Assembly (NCBI GenBank): GCA_945918815.1
Contig: CAMEIU010000001.1
Location: forward strand, 1 to 56,951
Length of the DNA: 56,951 bases
Reading direction: 5' to 3'
DNA from: an uncultured Clostridia bacterium
GTDB taxonomy: Bacteria > Bacillota > Clostridia > Oscillospirales > Oscillospiraceae
Translations under genes and position numbers: made by a program
Part shown: piece by piece, positions 48,117 to 54,699 of the stretch
Position numbering within the stretch: the first letter of the stretch is position 1
Layout: the number at the start of each line of letters is the position of its first letter
Notes under the pieces: generated by a model
Seen by the model: only the letters and a program-made list of their open reading frames with translations
Told to the model about the DNA's origin: nothing
Databases searched by the model: none

Positions 48117-49531
48117 GCCTTGTCATGTCTGGCCTGGACTACCTGCGGGCCCCCCTGGACCTCCGGCAGCGGCTGGCCTTTTCCAAATCGGAGGTCTCCA
48201 AACTCCTTGCCTGGCTCCAGAGCCAGCCCGGCGTGCGGGGCTGCGTGCTGCTGTCCACCTGCAACCGGACGGAGCTGTATCTGAGCGGCGAGGCCGAGAG
48301 TCCCTGGCGGCTTTTGTGCCGCGGCGCGGAGGTGCCGGAGGACGAGATGGAGTCCGCTTTCGTGACCCGCGCCGGCTCCGACGCGGCCCGGCATCTGATG
48401 GAGGTGGCCTGCGGCCTCCGCTCCCAGATCTTAGGCGACGACCAGATCGTCACCCAGGTCCGAATGGCCATGGAGCTTGCCCAGGAAGCCAAAACTGCGG
48501 ACCCGGCCCTGTCGGCTCTGTTCCGGCTGGCGGTCACCGCCGGAAAGCGGGCCAGGACCGAGGTCCACATTGCCCGGGGCGTGCCCTCCATGGGGACCCG
48601 CTGTCGGGAGATTCTGGAACAGGAACTGGGGAGCCTGGACGGGACCCGGATTCTTGTCATCGGCAACGGCCAGATGGGCCGTCTGGCGGCGGAGCTGCTG
48701 CACCAGGCCGGGGCGAAGGTCTCCGTGACCCTGCGGACCTACCGCCACGGGGAGACTGTGGTCCCGGCGGGCTGCGCCACGGTGCCCTATGAGGACCGGC
48801 TGGAAGCCCTGGAGGCCATGGACGCCGTGGTGTCCGCCACCACCAGTCCCCACTATACGTTGACCGATACCCAGCTGGAATCCCTGCGGAACCGGCCACG
48901 GGTGGCGGTGGATCTGGCGGTGCCCCGGGATATTGACCCGGCCTGCGGCAATCTGCTAAAATACTACGATACCGACGCCCTGGGCGCCTCCGGCCCCGGC
49001 AGTGAGGAGGAGCTGGCCCGGCTCAAGGCCATTGCCGGGGAGGAACTGGAGCAGTTCCTCCAGTGGCAGCGGCGGCAGGCGGCTCCGGCCCGGACGCCGC
49101 GGTTCCCCCTGTTTGTGGACCTCCGCGGGAAACGGGTGGTGCTGGTGGGCGGCGGGACCATCGCGTCCCGGCGCATCGGCACCCTGAAGCAGTTCGGCTG
49201 TGAGGTCGTGGTGATTGCGCCGGAGCTGAAAGCCAAGGCCGAGGGCCTGACCTGGCTCCAAAGAACGTATGCACCCGGCGATCTGGACGGCGCGTTCCTG
49301 GCCATCGCCGCCACCGATGACCGGCAGGTGAACCATCAGGTCGGTGAGGACGCCAAGGCCCTGGGCATTCCCGTCAGCGTGGCCGACTGCGAGGCCGAAT
49401 GCAGCTTTTACTTCCCGGCCATCTGCACCGGCGAGGACCTGGTGGCCGGTGTGGTCTCCACGGGAAAGGACCACCACAAGACGGCCCGGGCCGCCAAGGC
49501 CATCCGCCGTGCCATGGAGGAATTGGAATGA
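48113..49531 (+). CDS. hemA: Fusion of glutamyl-tRNA reductase and precorrin-2 dehydrogenase
   Basis: A 472-residue protein. Residues 1 to about 320 are glutamyl-tRNA reductase with catalytic C50 in LLSTCNRTELY, SQILGDDQIVTQVR and the NADPH fold IGNGQMGRLAAELL. Residues from about 331 are a Met8p/SirC-type domain (LRGKRVVLVGGGTIASRRIGTLKQFG; ADCEAECSFYFPAI), which oxidises precorrin-2 to sirohydrochlorin. HemA proteins with a CysG/Met8p-like tail are known from clostridia. The chain links the first and a middle step of the route. The start overlaps cbiK-cbiL; the stop overlaps hemC (ATGA). Confidence 0.94.
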   Translation: MSLVMSGLDYLRAPLDLRQRLAFSKSEVSKLLAWLQSQPGVRGCVLLSTCNRTELYLSGEAESPWRLLCRGAEVPEDEMESAFVTRAGSDAARHLMEVACGLRSQILGDDQIVTQVRMAMELAQEAKTADPALSALFRLAVTAGKRARTEVHIARGVPSMGTRCREILEQELGSLDGTRILVIGNGQMGRLAAELLHQAGAKVSVTLRTYRHGETVVPAGCATVPYEDRLEALEAMDAVVSATTSPHYTLTDTQLESLRNRPRVAVDLAVPRDIDPACGNLLKYYDTDALGASGPGSEEELARLKAIAGEELEQFLQWQRRQAAPARTPRFPLFVDLRGKRVVLVGGGTIASRRIGTLKQFGCEVVVIAPELKAKAEGLTWLQRTYAPGDLDGAFLAIAATDDRQVNHQVGEDAKALGIPVSVADCEAECSFYFPAICTGEDLVAGVVSTGKDHHKTARAAKAIRRAMEELE

Positions 49532-50397
49532 AAATTCGAATCGGAAGCCGGGAGAGCAAGCTGGCGGTGATTCAAAGTGAACTGGTCATGGAGGCCATCC
49601 GCCGGGCAGAGCCGGACGCGGAGCTGGAACTGGTGACCATGAAGACCACCGGCGACAAAATCCTGGACAAGACCCTGGATCAGATCGGCGGCAAGGGCTT
49701 GTTTGTCAAGGAGCTGGACCAGGCCTTGCGGGACGGCCGGGCGGATTTCACGGTCCATTCTTTGAAGGACATGCCCATGGAGCTTCCGCCGGATCTGCCG
49801 CTGGCGGCCTTCTCCAAGCGGGCGGACCCGCGGGATGCGCTGGTGCTGCCGGAAGGCGTCACAGAACTGGACCCGGAGAAGCCCATCGGCTGCTCCTCCC
49901 GCAGAAGGCAGCTGCAATTGCAGGCCCTGTTCCCGGAGATGGCAGTGAAGCCGGTCCGGGGCAACGTCCAGACCCGGCTTCGGAAGCTCCAGGAGGGAGA
50001 ATATTCCGCCCTGGTCCTGGCGGCGGCAGGCCTCAAACGACTGGGCCTGGAAGACCGGATCACCCGGGTTTTCTCCGTGGAGGAAATGCTGCCCGCCGCG
50101 GGCCAGGGAATTCTGGCGGTCCAGACCAGAGCGGGGATGGACTGCGGCTGCCTCCGGGCGGTCCACGATCCCGACACCGCCTGCTGCGCCCTGGCGGAGC
50201 GGGCCTTTGTCCGCGCCTTGAACGGCGGCTGCTCCTCCCCCGTGGCGGCTTATGCCGAAGTGACGGGAGAGAAGTTGATCCTGACCGGCCTCTACGTCAG
50301 CGAGGACGAGACCGTTATCCGCAAAGGCAGCCTGACCGGAAACAAAAAAGACGCAGAAAAGCTGGGAAGCCAGCTGGCATCCCAATTAAAAGAATAA
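49528..50397 (+). CDS. hemC: Hydroxymethylbilane synthase
   Basis: A 289-residue protein. MKIRIGSRESKLAVIQSE, KGLFVKELDQAL and the dipyrromethane-cofactor cysteine C235 in LNGGCSSPVAAYA are all present. It polymerises four porphobilinogens. The ATG is set by the ATGA overlap with hemA. An in-frame extension upstream would run inside hemA and is rejected. Confidence 0.97.
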   Translation: MKIRIGSRESKLAVIQSELVMEAIRRAEPDAELELVTMKTTGDKILDKTLDQIGGKGLFVKELDQALRDGRADFTVHSLKDMPMELPPDLPLAAFSKRADPRDALVLPEGVTELDPEKPIGCSSRRRQLQLQALFPEMAVKPVRGNVQTRLRKLQEGEYSALVLAAAGLKRLGLEDRITRVFSVEEMLPAAGQGILAVQTRAGMDCGCLRAVHDPDTACCALAERAFVRALNGGCSSPVAAYAEVTGEKLILTGLYVSEDETVIRKGSLTGNKKDAEKLGSQLASQLKE

Positions 50398-50460
50398 CCC
50401 CTCGTGCTCCCTTCGAGGGGGCTGCCCCGTAGGGGCGGCTAATAGCCGCCCCTACGAAGG
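50396..50460. repeat. CCCTCGTGCTCCC end plus perfect GGCGGCT palindrome
   Basis: CCCCTCGTGCTCCC followed by CGTAGGGGCGGCT-AAT-AGCCGCCCCTACG (50428-50456), a perfect 13-bp stem. It lies in the only sizeable gap inside the hem part of the run. Confidence 0.75.
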
Positions 50461-50485
50461 CGCATACGATGAATGGAGGTCTGCC

Positions 50486-51961
50486 ATGACCGGCAATGTG
50501 ATATTAGTGGGTGCGGGGCCCGGGGATCCGGGCCTGCTGACCCAAAAGGGCCGCTGGGCCCTGTTCCAGGCGGAGACCGTGGTCTATGACCGCCTGGTCA
50601 GTCCCGCCATCCTGGCCCTGATCCCGGAGAACGCCGAGAAGATCAACGTGGGCAAGGAGGCGGGCCATCATCCGGTGCCCCAGGATCAAATCAATCAGAT
50701 TCTCCTGGACAAGGCGCTGGAAGGGAAGCGGGTGGTGCGGCTCAAGGGCGGCGACCCGTTCCTGTTCGGCCGCGGCGGCGAGGAACTGGAGCTGTTGGAG
50801 GCCCATGGGGTCCCGTTCCAGGTGGTTCCCGGCGTCACGTCGGCACTGGCGGCTCCGGCCTATGCCGGAATTCCCGTGACCCACCGAGACTGCTGTTCCT
50901 CTCTGCATATCATCACCGGCCACGCCAAGGCCGGGGCCACCACCCATATCGACTATGACGCCCTCCGCCGCACTGGCGGCACCTTGGTGTTCCTCATGGG
51001 CCTGTCGGCTCTGGAATCCATCTGCCAGGGGTTGCTGGATGCCGGGATGGAGCCGGACATACCCGCCGCCGTGGTGGAAAAGGGCAGCCTGCCCACCCAG
51101 CGGAAGGTGATCTCCACGTTGGAGAAGCTGCCCCAAATGGCGGCGGCCGCCCAATTGGAAAGCCCGGCCATCATCGTGGTGGGCCGGGTCTGCGCCCTGT
51201 CGGACCGGTTCGATTGGTTTGACAGCCTGCCTTTGAAGGGCCGGACCGTGGTGGTGACCCGGCCCGCCGGGCGGAGCGGGACCCTGTCCGAGAGCCTGCG
51301 GCGGCTGGGGGCTGATGTGGTGGAATTCCCCTGTATCCGCACGGTCCCCCGGAACCCCTGCCCCGAGCTGGACGGCGCCATCCGCCGTCTGGACGAATAC
51401 CGCTGGCTGGTGTTCACCAGTCCCGTGGGACCGAAGCTGCTCTTTGAGCGGCTGCTGGCATTGGGCAAGGACGCCCGGGCCCTGGCCAACGTGAAGCTGG
51501 CGGCCATCGGACCCAAGACTGCCGAAGCCCTGCATCCCTATGGGCTGCGGGCGGATCTGGTGCCGCGGACCTACGATTCCGACCATCTGGCCCAGGCCAT
51601 GGAGACTGTGGAGGGACCGGTGCTGCTGTGCCGGGCATCCGAGGGCAGCCGCGCTTTGCCGGAGATTTTTTCCAAGAAGGGGATACCGTTTTTGGATGTT
51701 CCGTGTTACGATACGGTATACGAGACCCCCGATCCGGCCCCGGTCCGGGCTCTGCTGGAACAGCCCTTGCTGGTGACCTTCACCAGCGCCTCTACGGTCC
51801 GCGGCTTTGTGGGCAGCCTCCCCGGCGCGGATTTCAGCCGGGTATTGGGCTGCTGCATCGGCGAAAAGACCGCCGCCGAGGCCAGGAAGCACGGGATCCC
51901 GGTCATGGTGGCCAAGGAAGCCACCATGGAATCGCTGATTGAATGTATCAAGGAAGTGTGA
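50486..51961 (+). CDS. cobA-hemD: Fusion of uroporphyrinogen-III C-methyltransferase and uroporphyrinogen-III synthase
   Basis: A 491-residue protein. Residues 1 to about 240 are SUMT (VGAGPGDPGLLTQKG, KGGDPFLFGRGGEE, VPGVTSALAAPAYAGIPVTHR). Residues from about 248 are HemD (LKGRTVVVTRPAGRSGTL, FTSPVGPKLLFERL, FTSASTVRGFVG). It makes uroporphyrinogen III and methylates it at C2 and C7 to precorrin-2. This order is common in Bacillota. The stop is 4 nt before hemB. Confidence 0.96.
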   Translation: MTGNVILVGAGPGDPGLLTQKGRWALFQAETVVYDRLVSPAILALIPENAEKINVGKEAGHHPVPQDQINQILLDKALEGKRVVRLKGGDPFLFGRGGEELELLEAHGVPFQVVPGVTSALAAPAYAGIPVTHRDCCSSLHIITGHAKAGATTHIDYDALRRTGGTLVFLMGLSALESICQGLLDAGMEPDIPAAVVEKGSLPTQRKVISTLEKLPQMAAAAQLESPAIIVVGRVCALSDRFDWFDSLPLKGRTVVVTRPAGRSGTLSESLRRLGADVVEFPCIRTVPRNPCPELDGAIRRLDEYRWLVFTSPVGPKLLFERLLALGKDARALANVKLAAIGPKTAEALHPYGLRADLVPRTYDSDHLAQAMETVEGPVLLCRASEGSRALPEIFSKKGIPFLDVPCYDTVYETPDPAPVRALLEQPLLVTFTSASTVRGFVGSLPGADFSRVLGCCIGEKTAAEARKHGIPVMVAKEATMESLIECIKEV

Positions 51962-51965
51962 AGCA

Positions 51966-52949
51966 ATGGAAATGACCATTCGTCCCCGCAGGCTTCGGAC
52001 CTGTGACAGCCTGCGCCGCATGGTGCGGGAGACCCGGGTGTCCCCGGAAAGCCTGATCTACCCTCTGTTCCTCATCGAGGGTGAAAATATCAAGGAGCCC
52101 ATTCCCTCTCTGGACGGCCAGTGGCGGTATTCGCCGGACCGGGTCTGTGAAGAGATCGAGGCATGCCTGAAAGCCGGGGTCAGCCGGGTGCTGCTCTTCG
52201 GCATCCCCGCCCACAAGGACGCCTGCGGTTCCTCCGCCTGGGATCCCAACGGCGTGGTCCAGCAGGGCATCCGGGCCATCAAGGCCAAATATCCCGATTT
52301 TTATGTGATCACCGACGTGTGTATGTGCGAGTACACGGACCACGGCCACTGCGGCATCCTCCACGACCATGCCGTGGACAACGACAAGACCTTGGAGGTC
52401 CTGGCGAAGACGGCCCTGTCCCATGTGCAGGCCGGGGCCGACATGGTGGCCCCCTCCGATATGATGGACGGCCGTGTCGCCGCCATCCGGGAAATTCTCG
52501 ACGAAAACGGCTTTGAGACCGTGCCCATCATGTCCTACTCCGCCAAGTACGCCTCCGCCTTCTACGGTCCCTTCCGCGACGCCGCCGGGTCCGCCCCGGC
52601 CTTCGGCGACCGCAAGGGCTATCAGATGGATCCCCACAACCGCAAGGAGGCCATGAAGGAGTGCGCCCTGGACGTGGAGGAAGGGGCCGATATCCTCATG
52701 GTGAAGCCGGCTCTCAGCTACCTGGACATCATCCGGGAATGCTCCGACGCCTTCGACCTGCCCATGGCGGCCTACTCCGTCAGCGGCGAGTACGCCATGA
52801 TCAAGGCCGCCGGTGCCGCGGGCCTCATCGACGAGTACCGGGTCATGTGCGAGAGCGCATTGTCCATCTACCGGGCGGGCGCGGATATCCTCATCACCTA
52901 TTTTGCCAAGGAACTGGCCCAGGCCATGCGGAAGGGAGACTTGGGATAA
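51966..52949 (+). CDS. hemB: Delta-aminolevulinic acid dehydratase (porphobilinogen synthase)
   Basis: A 327-residue protein. The zinc-site cysteines are in DVCMCEYTDHGHCG, the Schiff-base lysines in SYSAKYASAFYGPF and VKPALSYLD. It condenses two aminolevulinates. The start ATG at 51966 follows the cobA-hemD stop by 4 nt. An in-frame start inside that gene is less likely. The stop overlaps the hemL ATG (TAATG). Confidence 0.97.
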   Translation: MEMTIRPRRLRTCDSLRRMVRETRVSPESLIYPLFLIEGENIKEPIPSLDGQWRYSPDRVCEEIEACLKAGVSRVLLFGIPAHKDACGSSAWDPNGVVQQGIRAIKAKYPDFYVITDVCMCEYTDHGHCGILHDHAVDNDKTLEVLAKTALSHVQAGADMVAPSDMMDGRVAAIREILDENGFETVPIMSYSAKYASAFYGPFRDAAGSAPAFGDRKGYQMDPHNRKEAMKECALDVEEGADILMVKPALSYLDIIRECSDAFDLPMAAYSVSGEYAMIKAAGAAGLIDEYRVMCESALSIYRAGADILITYFAKELAQAMRKGDLG

Positions 52950-54229
52950 TGACGCGTTCGGAACAGCTGTTTGAGGCCGCCCAGAAGGTCATGCCCGGCG
53001 GCGTCAATTCGCCGGTGCGGGCCTGCCGCAGCGTGGGCACCTATCCCCGGTTTTTGCAGAAGAGCAAGGGCAGCCGCGTCTATGACGTGGACGGCAACGA
53101 ATATATCGATCTCATCGGCTCCTGGGGTCCCCTGATTCTGGGCCATTGCCGCCGGGAGGTGGAGGACGCGGTCCTGGCCGCCGTCAAGGACGGCCTCAGC
53201 TTCGGCGCGCCCACACCGTCGGAGGTGGAAATGGCGGAGCTGGTGTGCCAAATGACCGGCGTGGAGATGGTCCGCATGGTCAACTCCGGCACCGAGGCCG
53301 TCATGTCGGCCCTCCGTCTGGCCAGAGGCGCCACGGGCCGCAGCAAGCTGATCAAATTTGCGGGCTGCTATCACGGCCACTCTGATTCCATGCTGGTCAA
53401 GGCCGGTTCCGGCCTGATGACCGGCGGCCAGCCGGATTCCGCCGGCGTCCCTGCGGAGATGGCAGGGGACACCCTGACCGCTGCCTATAACGATGCCGCC
53501 AGTGTCCGCCGCCTGCTGGAAGCCAATCCGGGCCAGGTGGCCGCGGTGATCGTGGAGCCGGTGGCCGCCAACATGGGCGTGGTGCCGCCCAAGCCGGGCT
53601 TCTTGCAGGCATTGCGAGAACTCTGTGACGAATTCGGCGCGCTTCTGATTCTCGACGAGGTCATCACCGGCTTCCGCCTGGCTCGCGGCGGCGCCCAGGC
53701 ATACTACGGCGTCAAGGCCGACCTGGTGACCTACGGCAAGATCATCGGCGGCGGCATGCCCGTGGGCGCCTACGGCGGCAGCCGGAAGCTCATGGAGCAG
53801 GTGGCCCCCCTCGGCCCGGTGTATCAGGCCGGTACCCTTTCCGGCAACCCGGTGGCCATGGCCGCGGGCCTGGCTCAGCTCCGGATCCTGCAGAATGATC
53901 CGCAGATCTACGCCGAGCTGGACCGGAAGGGCGAAGTGCTGCAGAATGGCCTCCGGGAGATCTTCCGGGAGGCCGGGATCCCCGCCCAGGTGAACCGGGC
54001 AGGCTCCCTCCTGACGGTGTTCTTCACGGAGGAGCCGGTCACCGGCTACGCCCAGGCCCGTTCCTCGGACCTGGAACGGTACAAGCAGTGGTACAACGGG
54101 CTCCTGTCCCGTGGAATCTACACCGCCCCCAGCCAGTTTGAGGCCATGTTCCTCTGCGCCGCCCATACGGATCAGGAGATTCAGACCATCCTGGCCGCCG
54201 CCCGGGAGACCGTCCGGGATATGCAATAA
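52949..54229 (+). CDS. hemL: Glutamate-1-semialdehyde 2,1-aminomutase
   Basis: A 426-residue PLP enzyme. MPGGVNSPVRACRSVG at the N-terminus, NSGTEAVMSALRLARGATGR and the PLP-lysine motif TYGKIIGGGMPVGAYGG (K264) identify it. It makes 5-aminolevulinate from the HemA product. The start is set by the TAATG overlap with hemB; the frame continues upstream inside hemB only by chance. It is the last gene of the cobalamin run. Confidence 0.97.
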   Translation: MTRSEQLFEAAQKVMPGGVNSPVRACRSVGTYPRFLQKSKGSRVYDVDGNEYIDLIGSWGPLILGHCRREVEDAVLAAVKDGLSFGAPTPSEVEMAELVCQMTGVEMVRMVNSGTEAVMSALRLARGATGRSKLIKFAGCYHGHSDSMLVKAGSGLMTGGQPDSAGVPAEMAGDTLTAAYNDAASVRRLLEANPGQVAAVIVEPVAANMGVVPPKPGFLQALRELCDEFGALLILDEVITGFRLARGGAQAYYGVKADLVTYGKIIGGGMPVGAYGGSRKLMEQVAPLGPVYQAGTLSGNPVAMAAGLAQLRILQNDPQIYAELDRKGEVLQNGLREIFREAGIPAQVNRAGSLLTVFFTEEPVTGYAQARSSDLERYKQWYNGLLSRGIYTAPSQFEAMFLCAAHTDQEIQTILAAARETVRDMQ

Positions 54230-54235
54230 AGTTCA

Positions 54236-54263
54236 GCCGCGCGCTCCCAACGAGCGCGCGGTT
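54236..54263 (+). terminator. Probable terminator after hemL
   Basis: CCGCGCGCTC-CCAAC-GAGCGCGCGG forms a 10-bp stem 8 nt after the hemL stop. The T-run is short, so it may be a weak or factor-assisted end. Confidence 0.6.
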
Positions 54264-54292
54264 CCGATTCACGGGAAAAGGGCTGCGCAGGA

Positions 54293-54485
54293 AATTGGGA
54301 GTTGCAGATGTGTTGTATCGCCTATGTAGGGCGCGGGAAGGTGAATTGCCCGAAGGGCAAGAGAGGCTGGTCTGGACCACGACCCGACGCGCCGTTTGGC
54401 AGTTGATTTCAGGATGCAGCTGCCTGCCAGCGGCACGTCCAGTGGCCGTGCCCTACAGAAAGTCGTACCTCGTCCGCTCCCAATT
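54293..54485. repeat. Complete 193-bp AATTGGGATTTG-type palindromic element
   Basis: AATTGGGA (54293-54300) and TCCCAATT (54478-54485) with the same interior blocks as the 23069 copy in inverse orientation, including the extra TTGCCCGAAGGGCAA block. It separates the cobalamin run from the protease. Confidence 0.8.
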
Positions 54486-54537
54486 TGCCTTATCGGAGGA
54501 AAATTTCAGAAAGCTCCCTCCGCTTTCCTAGAAAACA

Positions 54538-54566
54538 TTGACAAAGAAGGAAAAGACAACTACAAT
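54538..54566 (+). promoter_or_regulatory. Promoter of the subtilisin-like protease
   Basis: TTGACA (54538-54543), 17 bp, TACAAT (54561-54566). Confidence 0.8.
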
Positions 54567-54585
54567 AATTAGTAACCTATTTCTA

Positions 54586-54629
54586 AAAAGGGGACGTGTC
54601 CCCTTTTGCACTGCATAGATGCAGTGCAA
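54586..54629 (+). repeat. Two adjacent perfect hairpins in the protease 5' untranslated region
   Basis: AAAAGGGGAC-GT-GTCCCCTTTT (54586-54607), then TTGCACTGCAT-AG-ATGCAGTGCAA (54606-54629), overlapping by 2 nt. The first resembles an intrinsic terminator and lies just past the expected transcription start. Confidence 0.75.
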
Positions 54630-54699
54630 TGAATGTTTGTCAAACAATGGAGCCGAACGTTTGCTCTCCGTTTGAAATAGATGAAAAGGAGAAGAAAGA

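Noticed and set aside
52661..52948. Extended start of hemL inside hemB
   Set aside because: Reads hemB in another frame; the ATG in the TAATG overlap begins the conserved HemL sequence.
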